DNA from: Frigidibacter sp037095735
GTDB lineage: Bacteria > Pseudomonadota > Alphaproteobacteria > Rhodobacterales > Rhodobacteraceae
Assembly: GCF_037095735.1 (NCBI RefSeq)
Contig: NZ_JBAWKD010000001.1
Span: forward strand, 248,001-312,000
Reading direction: 5' to 3'
DNA: 64,000 bases
Of this stretch, positions 43,061 through 51,955 are shown piece by piece. The translations under genes were made by a program, and so were the position numbers. The notes beneath the pieces are model-generated. The model saw nothing but the letters and a program-made list of their open reading frames with translations, was not told the DNA's origin and did no database searches. Each line of letters starts with the position of its first letter. Positions within the stretch are counted from its first letter, which is position 1.

Positions 43061-43675
43061 TCAGCGTGGGCGGGCGCCGATCAGCGCGGCCAGTTCCATC
43101 GCGTTGCGCACGCCCATCTTCGCCAGCACCCGACCGCGATGCACCTCGACCGTGCGCATCGCGATGTCGAGCGTGTCGGCGATCTGCTTGTTCAGGCTGC
43201 CGGTCAGCATCAGCTCCATCACCTCGCGCTCGCGCGACGACAGCGAGCCCAGCCGCTCCTCGACCGCGCGCTCGCGCGCCGCCTCGCTGACAAGGCGCGC
43301 GTGAAGGTCTGACGCGGCCAGCGCCTGATCGACGATCTGGTTGTCGCTGAACGGCTTTTCCACGAAGTCGAAGGCCCCGGCCTTCAGCGCCGCCACCGCG
43401 ATCGGCACATCGGCATGGCCGGTCAGGAAGATCACCGGCACCCGGCAGCCGGCAGCGCGCAGCCGCTCGAAGGTCTCGGGACCGGTCAGCCCGCCCATCC
43501 GCACGTCGAGGATGATGCAGCTTGCACCTTCCGGCGCGCCATCGGGGCCCAGCGCCGCCAGCAGCGCCTCACCCGTGGGCCAGCACACCGCCTCGATCCC
43601 GCGCGAGGCGAAAAGCCAGGACAGCGCGTCGCGGATCGGCTCTTCGTCGTCGACGATATGGACCCGGGGCGTCAT
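43061..43675 (-). CDS. dctR: C4-dicarboxylate response regulator DctR (FixJ/NarL type)
   Basis: 204 residues. Receiver domain with acidic pair D9-D10, phospho-acceptor D57 in IILDVRMGG and Lys in VEKPFSD (about 108), then a LuxR-type HTH (LSSREREVMELML to GVRNAMELAAL, about 142-200). The ATG overlaps the dctS stop (ATGA). In R. capsulatus DctS/DctR activates dctPQM with malate, succinate or fumarate; the divergent arrangement here is the same. Confidence 0.93.
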   Translation of the reverse strand: MTPRVHIVDDEEPIRDALSWLFASRGIEAVCWPTGEALLAALGPDGAPEGASCIILDVRMGGLTGPETFERLRAAGCRVPVIFLTGHADVPIAVAALKAGAFDFVEKPFSDNQIVDQALAASDLHARLVSEAARERAVEERLGSLSSREREVMELMLTGSLNKQIADTLDIAMRTVEVHRGRVLAKMGVRNAMELAALIGARPR

Positions 43676-45690
43676 TCGGCCACCTGCACCTGCGGTTCCG
43701 CCGCCGGCAGCCAGAGCCGGAACACCGTCCCCCCGCCCGCGCGCGGCGCGTGGCCGATGCGGCCGTGGTGCAGCTCCATGATCGAGCGGCAGACGTTCAG
43801 CCCCATGCCCATGCCCTCCACCTTGGTCGAGACGAAGGCGTCGAAGATCCGGTCGGCGACCTCGGGATCGACGCCGCTGCCCTGATCCTCGACCCGGATC
43901 TCTACCCCTCCCTCGGCCGCGCCCAGCACCACCCGGATCGCGCGACCGCCCTTCGACTGGCCCCCCGGCCCCATCGCCTCCATCCCGTTGCGGATCAGGT
44001 TGATCAGCACCTGTTCCAGCAGGATGCGGTCGGCCGCGACCTCGGGGACCGGGCCCAGTTCCGTCTCGATCGCCAGCCCGCGCTCGCGCAGCGTGGCGGC
44101 AAGGAACCCCGTCGTCTCGGCGATCACCGGCGCCAGCGACACCCGTTCGAAGTTCGGGGCGCGCTTGCGCACGATGCCCTGAATGCCGCGGATGATCTGC
44201 CCGGCGCGGCCCGCCTGATGCGACAGCTTCTCCATCGCCGGGCCCAGCAGCGCCGGATCGGTGCGCCCGGCCTCGATCATGTTGCGCGCGCCGGCGGCGT
44301 AAGAGGCGATGGCGGCCAGCGGCTGGTTCAGCTCGTGCGCCAGCGTCGAGGCCATCTCGCCCAGCGTCACCAGCCGCGCGGTGCGGGTCAGCGATTCCTC
44401 CTGCCCCCGCGCCAGCCGCTCGGCCTGTTTCGCCGCCGAGATGTCGATGACCGAGCCCATCCAGCCGCGATGCACCCCCGCCCCGTCGATCAGCGGCGCC
44501 TCGTAGACCTGCACGTCGATCTCGTGGCCGTCGCGGTGGCGGAACCGCGTCTCGAAGCTTTGCGCGCGCGGCCCGTTCTCGGCCAGCGCGCGCTGGCGGG
44601 CCAGCGTCTCGTCCAGCCGGTCGGGCGACCAGTAGGGCATCGGCTGCGGCAGCCCCACCAGCTCGTCCGGGGCGAAGCCGGTCATCCGGCAGAAGGCGCC
44701 GTTGGCGTACAGCATCCGCCCCTCGTGATCCTTGGCGCGCAGGCCCACGGTCAGGCTTTCCTCCATCGAGCGGCGGAAGGCCATCTCGGCGCGCAGGCGA
44801 TGCTCGACCCGGCGGCGCTGCGCGGCGGCGCGGAACAGCACGATCAGCGCCACGATCGACAGAAGCGACAGCCCGGCGATCCCCGCGATCAGCAGCCGGT
44901 CCGACATCGGCGCCCCGGTGTGATAGGGCGTGATGCGCAGCAGCGCGCCGCGCACCGGCGGGTCGAAGCTGATCGTGTTCTGCGCCGTCCCCTCTTCGGG
45001 CGTCATCCGCGCGCGGGCGGCGATGCTGCGGTCGCCGATATCGACCAGCTGCACCGCGTAGCGTTCCGCGATCCACCACGGGATATGGCGGTCCAGAAGC
45101 GTCTGCAGCGAGATCACCATCTCGATCGCGCCGCCGCCCTGCCCCTCGGGCACCAGCATCGAGACGGTGGCGCCGGGCATCCGCGGCCCGCCGTAACTCG
45201 GCCGCACGCCGCGCCCGCGGGTGCGGCGCATCAGGTCGAGGATCTCGGGATCGGCCGCGGCCCCGACCGCCCCCGGCGAGCCGACGAAACCCCCGCCCGA
45301 GACCGGAAGCTGCCGCCGCACCGCGCCGTTGCGGTCGAGCCAGCGGATCACCAGCACCTCGGGGTCGTTGGCGATGTGCAGGCGCGCGCGGTTTTCCAGC
45401 ACGTCGGCGTCGGTGCCCGCCGCCGCGTCGAGCGAGAGCCTTGCCAGGAAATCCTCGTCCTGCGTCAGCTGGAAGCGCAGCGTCTGTTCCAGCCAGAGCG
45501 CGTCAGAGGCCATCTGGGTGCGCATCGTCTCGGCCTCGTCGCCGCGCACCGCCCACAGCAGCGCCGCGATCAGCGCCACCAGCGCGGCGATGGCGACCAG
45601 CGGGATCAGCGACAGAAGCTCGCCGTCGAAACGGCGCCGGCCGCCGTCCCAGGGCAGCGGGTCATGGCCGGGATCGAAGCGCGGGTCCAT
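43672..45690 (-). CDS. dctS: C4-dicarboxylate sensor histidine kinase DctS
   Basis: 672 residues from the ATG at 45690, the length I recall for R. capsulatus DctS; upstream ATGs lie in the dctP regulatory region. Span 1 at about 26-48, a large periplasmic ligand domain to about 300, span 2 at about 305-328, a PAS domain (about 345-460), then the H box TLAHELNQPLAAIASYAAG, an N box (NLIRNGMEAM) and G boxes (EDQGSGVD, GMGMGLNVCRS). It senses external dicarboxylates and phosphorylates DctR. Confidence 0.93.
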   Translation of the reverse strand: MDPRFDPGHDPLPWDGGRRRFDGELLSLIPLVAIAALVALIAALLWAVRGDEAETMRTQMASDALWLEQTLRFQLTQDEDFLARLSLDAAAGTDADVLENRARLHIANDPEVLVIRWLDRNGAVRRQLPVSGGGFVGSPGAVGAAADPEILDLMRRTRGRGVRPSYGGPRMPGATVSMLVPEGQGGGAIEMVISLQTLLDRHIPWWIAERYAVQLVDIGDRSIAARARMTPEEGTAQNTISFDPPVRGALLRITPYHTGAPMSDRLLIAGIAGLSLLSIVALIVLFRAAAQRRRVEHRLRAEMAFRRSMEESLTVGLRAKDHEGRMLYANGAFCRMTGFAPDELVGLPQPMPYWSPDRLDETLARQRALAENGPRAQSFETRFRHRDGHEIDVQVYEAPLIDGAGVHRGWMGSVIDISAAKQAERLARGQEESLTRTARLVTLGEMASTLAHELNQPLAAIASYAAGARNMIEAGRTDPALLGPAMEKLSHQAGRAGQIIRGIQGIVRKRAPNFERVSLAPVIAETTGFLAATLRERGLAIETELGPVPEVAADRILLEQVLINLIRNGMEAMGPGGQSKGGRAIRVVLGAAEGGVEIRVEDQGSGVDPEVADRIFDAFVSTKVEGMGMGLNVCRSIMELHHGRIGHAPRAGGGTVFRLWLPAAEPQVQVAE

Positions 45691-45783
45691 CGGGGCGGGG
45701 CGTCCTTGGTCTGTGCGGCGGCCTGTGCTGCAGTCTGGGCGGTGATCCGTCCGGCAGCATGGGGCGCGGACGGGCGGCGTTAA

Positions 45784-45807
45784 GCTATTGCGGAAATCCA
45801 CAATAGC
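45784..45807. promoter_or_regulatory. Near-perfect 24-bp palindrome between dctS and dctP
   Basis: Arms GCTATTGCGGA and TCCACAATAGC surround AA and match at 10 of 11 positions. It lies 97 bases before dctP and 93 before dctS, the position expected for a response-regulator operator. DctR is the obvious candidate binder (inference). Confidence 0.65.
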
Positions 45808-45880
45808 GCCCGGCGCCGCCCGATGCCATTGCTGCCCCCATGAGCCGCCCCGGAGGAGGAGCGGCCGAACGGAGGATACC

Positions 45881-46888
45881 ATGCTCAATCGTCGCAGCTT
45901 CGCGCGTCTCGCCGGCGTGTGCGTTCTGGCGCTGTCGGCCGCGGTGCCGGCCTTCGCCGAGCCGATCGTCATCAAGTTCAGCCACGTCGTCGCGCCGGAC
46001 ACCCCCAAGGGCAAGGCCGCCGAGAAGTTCAAGGAACTGGCCGAGAAGTACACCGACGGCGGCGTGACCGTCGAAGTCTATCCGAACAGCCAGCTCTACA
46101 AGGACAAGGAAGAGCTCGAGGCGCTGCAGCTGGGCGCGGTGCAGATGCTGGCGCCCTCGCTGGCGAAGTTCGGCCCGCTGGGCGTGAAGGAATTCGAGGC
46201 CTTCGACATCCCCTACCTGTTCGACGGCTATGACAGCCTGCACAAGGTCACGCAGGGCGAGATGGGCAAGAAGCTTCTGGCCAAGCTGGAAGAGAAGGGC
46301 ATCTCGGGCCTCGCCTTCTGGGACAACGGCTTCAAGGTCATGTCGGCGAACTCGTCGATCAAGGTGCCGGACGACCTGCTGGGCCTGAAGATGCGCATCC
46401 AGTCCTCGAAGGTGCTGGAAGCCGAGATGAACGCGCTGGGCGCGGTGCCGCAGGTCATGGCCTTCTCGGAAGTCTACCAGGCGCTGCAGACCGGCGTTGT
46501 CGACGGGACCGAGAACCCGCCCTCGAACATGTATACCCAGAAGATGAACGAGGTTCAGAAATACGCCGCCGAGACCAACCACGGCTATCTCGGCTATGCG
46601 GTGATCGTGAACAAGGCGTTCTGGGACGGCCTGCCCGAGGATGTGCGCGGCGAGCTGGACAAGGCGATGACCGAGGCCACCGACTATGGCAACTCGATCG
46701 CCAAGGAAGAGAACGACAAGGCGATGGCCGCGATGAAGGCCGCCGGCACCACCGAGTTCCACCAGCTCACCGACGAAGAGAAAGCCGCCTGGAAAGAGGC
46801 GCTGGCCCCCGTCGCGACCGAGATGTCGGACCGGATCGGCGCCGACACCATCAAGGAAATCCAGGCCGCCGCCGGCACCAGCATGTGA
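45881..46888 (+). CDS. dctP: C4-dicarboxylate TRAP binding protein DctP
   Basis: 335 residues from the ATG at 45881, behind ACGGAGGATACC. Signal peptide of about 26 residues ending PAFA/EPI. IKFSHVVAPDTPKGKAA (about 31-47), the substrate-binding Arg in GLKMRIQSSKVLEAE, and YQALQTGVVDGTENPPSN (about 201-218) match DctP of Rhodobacter closely. High-affinity periplasmic receptor for malate, succinate and fumarate. Confidence 0.95.
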   Translation: MLNRRSFARLAGVCVLALSAAVPAFAEPIVIKFSHVVAPDTPKGKAAEKFKELAEKYTDGGVTVEVYPNSQLYKDKEELEALQLGAVQMLAPSLAKFGPLGVKEFEAFDIPYLFDGYDSLHKVTQGEMGKKLLAKLEEKGISGLAFWDNGFKVMSANSSIKVPDDLLGLKMRIQSSKVLEAEMNALGAVPQVMAFSEVYQALQTGVVDGTENPPSNMYTQKMNEVQKYAAETNHGYLGYAVIVNKAFWDGLPEDVRGELDKAMTEATDYGNSIAKEENDKAMAAMKAAGTTEFHQLTDEEKAAWKEALAPVATEMSDRIGADTIKEIQAAAGTSM

Positions 46889-46898
46889 CCCGGCCCGG

Positions 46899-46973
46899 CG
46901 CAGGGCGCGTGCCCCGCGCGCGCCCTGCGGGCGATGCCTGATCACGCCCGCGGCCGGTCCCGGCCGGCCGCGG
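46899..46973 (+). promoter_or_regulatory. Two strong hairpins between dctP and dctQ
   Basis: Hairpin one: CGCAGGGCGCG with CGCGCCCTGCG (46899-46929). Hairpin two: CCGCGGCCGG with CCGGCCGCGG around TCCCGG (46948-46973). Neither has a T run. They can protect dctP mRNA from decay or cut down read-through so that more binding protein than membrane subunits is made; this role is inferred. Confidence 0.6.
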
Positions 46974-47070
46974 CTCCACCCCCCCTCGAACGATCCTCGC
47001 CCGCCGCCTGCGCCCGCCTTGGCGCCGCAGGGGCCGTGCCCCCCCTCACCCACCGTCCCGGATATCCAGC

Positions 47071-47757
47071 ATGCTCCGCCTCCTCGACCGCCTCGAAGAG
47101 GTGATGATCGGCACGCTGATCGCAGGCGCGACCCTGCTGATCTTCGTCTCGGTCGTTCACCGCTACTCGCTCGGCATCATCGTCGACATGTATTCCTACG
47201 CGCGCGCCCATGACATCGCCTGGGCGGCGCCCGCGCTGCGCTCGACCTTCATGAGCGTGAAGTCTATCAACCTCGTCTGGGCGCAGGAGCTGTGCATCTA
47301 CATGTTCGTGTGGATGGCGAAGTTCGGTGCGGCCTATGGCGTGCGCACCGGCATCCATGTGGGCATCGACGTGCTCATCAACCGCCTGCCGCCCGAGCGG
47401 CGCAAGATCATGATCCTGTTCGGGCTGGCCTGCGGCGCCTTCTTCACCGGGGTGATCGCGGTGCTGGGCGCGAATTTCGTCCATCACATGTATTACGCCT
47501 CGTCGATCTCGCCCGATCTCGAGATCCAGATGTGGATCGTCTACCTGGCGGTGCCGACCGGCTCGGCGCTGATGTGCTTCCGCTTCCTGCAGGTGGCCTT
47601 CGCCTTCGCCCGCACCGGCGAGCTGCCGCACCACGACCACGGCCATGTCGACGGCATCGAGGATGACGCGGACATCGAGGCGGTCGAGGCCGCGCCCGTG
47701 ACCCCCGACGACACCGGTATCGCCACCGGTTCCGACCGCCTGCCGAAGGATCGCTGA
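47071..47757 (+). CDS. dctQ: C4-dicarboxylate TRAP small membrane subunit DctQ
   Basis: 228 residues with four spans: about 12-31, 75-95, 111-133 and 151-170. VWAQELCIYMFVWMAKFGAAYG (about 70-91) and GIHVGIDVLI are DctQ signatures. The C-terminal 45 residues are acidic and His-rich (HHDHGHVDG, EDDAD). The ATG at 47071 is within the region expected for R. capsulatus DctQ (about 227 residues). Thirteen stop-to-start bases are not needed: dctM follows after one base. Confidence 0.93.
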   Translation: MLRLLDRLEEVMIGTLIAGATLLIFVSVVHRYSLGIIVDMYSYARAHDIAWAAPALRSTFMSVKSINLVWAQELCIYMFVWMAKFGAAYGVRTGIHVGIDVLINRLPPERRKIMILFGLACGAFFTGVIAVLGANFVHHMYYASSISPDLEIQMWIVYLAVPTGSALMCFRFLQVAFAFARTGELPHHDHGHVDGIEDDADIEAVEAAPVTPDDTGIATGSDRLPKDR

Positions 47758-47758
47758 G

Positions 47759-49081
47759 ATGGATGCCCTCCTGATTTTCGTGGGGCTGATCGCCCTGATG
47801 CTGACCGGCATGCCGATCTCGATCGCGCTGGGCCTGACGGTTCTGACCTTCCTCTTCACCATGACCCAGGTGCCGATCGACACGGTGGCGCTGAAGCTGT
47901 TCACCGGGATCGAGAAGTTCGAGATCATGGCGATCCCGTTCTTCATCCTGGCCGGCAACTTCCTGACCCATGGCGGGGTCGCGCGGCGGATGATCAACTT
48001 CGCCACGGCCATGGTCGGCCACTGGCACGGCGGCCTCGGCCTTGGCGGGGTCATCGCCTGCGCACTCTTCGCCGCGGTGTCCGGGTCCTCGCCCGCCACG
48101 GTCGTCGCCATCGGCTCGGTCATCCTGCCGGCGATGGTGAAGCAGGGCTTCCCCAAGCAGTTCGGCGCGGGCGTCATCACCACCTCGGGCGCGCTGGGCA
48201 TCCTGATCCCGCCCTCGATCGTGATGGTGATGTATGCGGTCGCGACTTCGGGGATGCAGGCGGTGGGGCCGGACGGCCAGCCGGTCAGTTCCGCCTCGGT
48301 GGGCGAACTGTTCATGGCCGGCGTGGTGCCGGGGCTGATGCTGGCGGGCTTCCTCGCCTTCACCACCTGGAACCGCGCCCGCCGCTTCGGCTATCCGCGC
48401 CTGCCCAAGGCCAGCCTGCGCGAACGCTGGGAGGCCTTCCGCAAGGCGGCCTGGGGCCTGATCCTGATCGTCATCGTCATCGGCGGGATCTACACCGGCA
48501 TCTTCACCCCCACCGAGGCGGCGGCGATGTCGGCGGTCTATGCCTTCGTGATCGCGGTCTTCGTCTACAAGGACATGAAGCTGCGCGACGTGCCGCGGGT
48601 GCTGCTGAGCTCGGCCTCGATGTCGGCGATGCTTCTCTACATCATCACCAACGCGGTGCTGTTCAGCTTCCTGATGACGCATGAGAACATCCCCCAGGCG
48701 CTGGGCAACTGGATGGTCGAGACCGGTCTGCCGTGGTGGGGCTTCCTGATCGTGGTCAACATTCTGCTGCTGGCGGCGGGGAACTTCATGGAGCCCTCGT
48801 CGATCGTGCTGATCATGGCGCCGATCCTGTTCCCGGTGGCGGTGCGGCTGGGCATCGACCCGGTCCACTTCGGGATCATGATCGTGGTGAACATGGAGGT
48901 GGGGATGTGCCATCCGCCGGTGGGGCTCAATCTCTATGTCGCCTCGGGCATCACCAAGATGGGCATTACCGAACTGACGGTCGCCGTCTGGCCCTGGCTG
49001 CTGACCATGCTCGTGTTCCTGGTGCTGGTCACCTACGTGCCCTGGATCTCGCTCGCCCTGCCCCACGCGCTGGGGATGTGA
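47759..49081 (+). CDS. dctM: C4-dicarboxylate TRAP large membrane subunit DctM
   Basis: 440 residues, 11-12 spans. LMLTGMPISIALGLTVLTF near 12-30, GSSPATVVAIGSVILPAM near 104-121 and GMCHPPVGLNLYVASGI near 382-398 are DctM signatures. It forms the sodium-coupled transport channel with DctQ and receives the ligand from DctP. Follows dctQ after one base; ended by the hairpin at 49101. Confidence 0.97.
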   Translation: MDALLIFVGLIALMLTGMPISIALGLTVLTFLFTMTQVPIDTVALKLFTGIEKFEIMAIPFFILAGNFLTHGGVARRMINFATAMVGHWHGGLGLGGVIACALFAAVSGSSPATVVAIGSVILPAMVKQGFPKQFGAGVITTSGALGILIPPSIVMVMYAVATSGMQAVGPDGQPVSSASVGELFMAGVVPGLMLAGFLAFTTWNRARRFGYPRLPKASLRERWEAFRKAAWGLILIVIVIGGIYTGIFTPTEAAAMSAVYAFVIAVFVYKDMKLRDVPRVLLSSASMSAMLLYIITNAVLFSFLMTHENIPQALGNWMVETGLPWWGFLIVVNILLLAAGNFMEPSSIVLIMAPILFPVAVRLGIDPVHFGIMIVVNMEVGMCHPPVGLNLYVASGITKMGITELTVAVWPWLLTMLVFLVLVTYVPWISLALPHALGM

Positions 49082-49100
49082 GAGACTTTTGACGCGCATC

Positions 49101-49127
49101 GCACCGCTCCCCCGGGGGCGGTGCTTT
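49101..49127 (+). terminator. Intrinsic terminator of dctPQM
   Basis: GCACCG and CGGTGC arms extended by a C5/G5 pairing, followed by TTTCC, 20 bases after the dctM stop. Confidence 0.75.
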
Positions 49128-49204
49128 CCGTCCCAGTGCCAGATGGTTAGCGTTGCAGGGCGGGACCCAGGCACCGGTCCCGCGTCGCGAGAGGGAAGCA
49201 GGCC

Positions 49205-49618
49205 ATGCCGCCGGACGTGCTGGAGATCCCGCCGGGGAACGAGATGTTCGACGGCTACCGCGCCGCCTTCGAGCGGTACGGCTTCGCGCCGGCGGTGAAG
49301 GCGCGCGGGTTCCTGTTCATTTCGGGCCAGGTCGGCGTGCGCCCCGACGGCTCGGTCCCCGAGAACGTGGGCGAGCAGACCCTTTGCGCGCTGGCGCGGA
49401 TCGGCGAGCTGTTGCGGATCGCGGGGCTGGGCTTCGGGGATCTCGTCGATGTCACCAGCTACCATGTCGACATCGAGACGAGCCTGCCCGCCTTCCTCGA
49501 AGCCAAGCAGCGGGTGATCCGGGCGCCCTACCCGGCCTGGTCGATCATCGGCATCTCGGGGCTCAGCCGCCCCGCGCTGAAGGTCGAGATCCGCGCCACC
49601 GCCGCTCTGCGCGACTGA
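49205..49618 (+). CDS. RidA/YjgF family protein
   Basis: 137 residues. RidA enzymes hydrolyse reactive enamines and imines from PLP enzymes. FLFISGQVGVRPDG near 36-49, VDVTSYHVD near 81-89 and VEIRATAAL near the end match the family; the catalytic Arg would be within KVEIRATA. It is a diverged subgroup, not archetypal RidA (the first 15 residues PPDVLEIPPGNEMFDGY differ). Monocistronic, convergent to the LprI/MliC gene with a 13-base gap. Confidence 0.85.
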   Translation: MPPDVLEIPPGNEMFDGYRAAFERYGFAPAVKARGFLFISGQVGVRPDGSVPENVGEQTLCALARIGELLRIAGLGFGDLVDVTSYHVDIETSLPAFLEAKQRVIRAPYPAWSIIGISGLSRPALKVEIRATAALRD

Positions 49619-49631
49619 CGGGCCGGACCGC

Positions 49632-50267
49632 TCAGCCCGTCGCGTCGCGCCTGCAGGCGACGCCGGCCCGTGCGCCGGGGGGCAGGAACGTGGCTTCATC
49701 CCCCTCGGCGGTGCCCTTGGTCCAGAACTCGGCCGGCCCCGCCCAGGTCGGACCCTGATAGCGCGCGCCCGAGCCGCTTTCGGCCCGCGGCAGCACCGCC
49801 GCCTGATCCAGCCAGCGCAGCACCACCACCGGTTCGCCCGCATTGACGAAGGCGGCGCTCACGACCGGCTCGAACCCGTCGCAGACATAGGGGAACGGGC
49901 CGAGCGAGGCGCCCTCGCTCGCCCGCGCGGCGGCCGAGCCGCGGCGGATCTCCTCGATGCGCAGCGCGTATTCGCGGCGGGTGCAGGCGGGAACGCCGTC
50001 ATCGGCCTTCCAGCAGTCGTCGCGGCCCTTGATCCAGCCGCGCTGCATCGCCTTCAGGCTGGAGTCGTCGCCCTTCGCCGCGGCCAGCGCGTAGACCCGC
50101 GCCAGCTCGCGGTCCATCGCGGCCAGCGCCGGATCGGCACAGACCGCCTTTTCGGCCGCGCTCTCAGCCTTCGCGCAATCGAAGCTGGGCCCCGTCTGCG
50201 CGAGGACAGGCCTGGGCACCGGGGCGGCGGCCAGCGCCATCAGGGCAAGGCAGACGATCCGGCGCAT
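49632..50267 (-). CDS. Exported LprI-like/MliC-like fusion protein
   Basis: 211 residues from the ATG at 50267 (behind GGAG). Signal peptide about 1-23 (ending VLAQ). An LprI/DUF1311-type domain (about 28-110) has four Cys and the text DCAKAESAAEKAVCADPALAAMD (written here as two motifs: FDCAKA and VCADPALAAMD). A C-terminal MliC-like domain (about 125-205) begins FPYVCDG and ends VACRR. Both domain types inhibit lysozyme in other bacteria, so a periplasmic lysozyme inhibitor is plausible. Confidence 0.75.
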   Translation of the reverse strand: MRRIVCLALMALAAAPVPRPVLAQTGPSFDCAKAESAAEKAVCADPALAAMDRELARVYALAAAKGDDSSLKAMQRGWIKGRDDCWKADDGVPACTRREYALRIEEIRRGSAAARASEGASLGPFPYVCDGFEPVVSAAFVNAGEPVVVLRWLDQAAVLPRAESGSGARYQGPTWAGPAEFWTKGTAEGDEATFLPPGARAGVACRRDATG

Positions 50268-50290
50268 CGGGCTCTCCTTCACCGAACGGG

Positions 50291-51955
50291 CTATTTTTTC
50301 GCGGCGGCGCGGATCTCGGACAGGGTCGCGCCGGCGGTCAGGGCCTCGGGGTCCAGGCGCAACTCTATCACCGAAAGCACCCCTGCGCCGAGCGCTCTGT
50401 CGAAGGCATCGGCGAAATCCTCCTGCCGCGCGACCACCTCGCCATGGCCGCCATAGGCGCGGGCCAGCGCGGCGAAGTCCGGGTTGGCCAGCCGGGTGCC
50501 CGAGATCCGTTCGGGGTAATGGCGCTCCTGATGCATGCGGATCGTGCCGTACTGGCCGTTGTTGGCCACGATCACGATCGGGGTCGCACCGTATTGCACC
50601 GCCGTCGACATCTCGTTCAGCGTCATCTGGAAGCAGCCGTCGCCGGCCATGCAGACCACGACCCGCCCCGGATACTGGAGCGAGGCCGAGACCGCCGCCG
50701 GGAAGCCGTAGCCCATGCTGCCCGAGGTCGGCGCCAACTGGGTGCCGTAGCGACGGAAGCGGTAGTAGCGGTGCAGGAAGGCCGCGTAATTGCCCGCGCC
50801 ATTGGTCAGGATCGCGTCCTCGGGCAGATTGGCGGACAGCCACCCCACGACCTCTTCCATCCGCACCGCGCCGGGCGTCGGCTTCGGTTGCTGCCAGGCC
50901 TCGTATTCGGCCCGGGCGGCGGCGGTCCAGTCCGCCCAGCGCGCGACCACGCCCTCGGGCGCGGGTTCGGCGGCCAGCGCCGCGGCCATCTCTTCGGGCG
51001 GGCAGCAGATGCCCAGGTCCGGGCGCACGACCCGGCCCAGTTCCGAGGCATCGGGATAGACATGCAGCACGGTCTTGCCCGGCGCCGCCGGGTCGACCAG
51101 CGTGTAGCCGCCGGTCTGGTTGTCACCGATCCGCGCGCCCAGCCAGAGCACCACGTCGGCAGCCTTCAGCCGCTGGCCGAGCTTCGGGTTCATCCCCACG
51201 CCGAGGTCGCCCGCATAGTTCGGATGGGCGTTGTCCATGTGCCCCTGCCGGCGGAAGCTGACGGCGACGGGCAGGCCCCAGTTCTCCGCGAAACGGGCGA
51301 TGTCGGTCGCGGCCTCCTCCGACCACTGGCTGCCGCCGAGCACCACCAGCGGCCGGTGCGCGCGGGCGAGCGCCTTGGTCAGCGCGTGGCGCTGCGCGTG
51401 GCTCAGCGCCTTCGGCGCGGGGGCGCGGGGCGGGATCGCGGGGGCCTCGGCCTCGGCCGAGAGCATATCCTCGGGCAGGGCGAGCACCACCGGACCGGGG
51501 CGGCCCGAGGTGGCGACATGGAAGGCGCGGCTGAGGTATTCGGGGATCCGCTCGGTGGTCTCGATCTCGGCCACCCATTTGGCGACGGTGCCGAACATCG
51601 CGCGGTAGTCGACCTCCTGGAAGGCCTCGCGGTCGCGGTGGGCGCGGTCGATCTGGCCCACGAAGAGGATCATCGGCGTCGAGTCCTGCTTGGCGACATG
51701 CACCCCGGCCGAGGCATTGGTGGCCCCCGGCCCGCGGGTGACGAAGCAGATGCCGGGCTGGCCGGTCATCTTGCCATGCGCCTCGGCCATCATCGCGGCC
51801 CCACCCTCGTGCCGGCAGACGACGTTGTCGATGCCCGAGTCGTAAAGCCCGTCGAGGGCTGCGAGGAAGCTCTCGCCCGGCACCGAAAAGACGCGCTTCA
51901 CGCCCTCGGCCTTCAGATGCTCGACGAGGATGGCGCCGCCGTGCCGCTTGGTCAT
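50291..51955 (-). CDS. Thiamine-diphosphate enzyme, acetolactate synthase-like
   Basis: 554 residues from the ATG at 51955 (MTKRHGGAILVEHL). Catalytic Glu in CRHEGGAAMMAEA (about 49), ThDP motif GDGCFQMTLNEMSTA with NNG about 27 residues on (about 447-477), and the three-domain layout of the family. FAD or ALS-regulatory partners are not adjacent, so it is probably not the housekeeping acetolactate synthase but a decarboxylase or carboligase of unknown substrate. About 23 bases upstream of the LprI/MliC gene on the same strand; they may be co-transcribed. Confidence 0.85.
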   Translation of the reverse strand: MTKRHGGAILVEHLKAEGVKRVFSVPGESFLAALDGLYDSGIDNVVCRHEGGAAMMAEAHGKMTGQPGICFVTRGPGATNASAGVHVAKQDSTPMILFVGQIDRAHRDREAFQEVDYRAMFGTVAKWVAEIETTERIPEYLSRAFHVATSGRPGPVVLALPEDMLSAEAEAPAIPPRAPAPKALSHAQRHALTKALARAHRPLVVLGGSQWSEEAATDIARFAENWGLPVAVSFRRQGHMDNAHPNYAGDLGVGMNPKLGQRLKAADVVLWLGARIGDNQTGGYTLVDPAAPGKTVLHVYPDASELGRVVRPDLGICCPPEEMAAALAAEPAPEGVVARWADWTAAARAEYEAWQQPKPTPGAVRMEEVVGWLSANLPEDAILTNGAGNYAAFLHRYYRFRRYGTQLAPTSGSMGYGFPAAVSASLQYPGRVVVCMAGDGCFQMTLNEMSTAVQYGATPIVIVANNGQYGTIRMHQERHYPERISGTRLANPDFAALARAYGGHGEVVARQEDFADAFDRALGAGVLSVIELRLDPEALTAGATLSEIRAAAKK

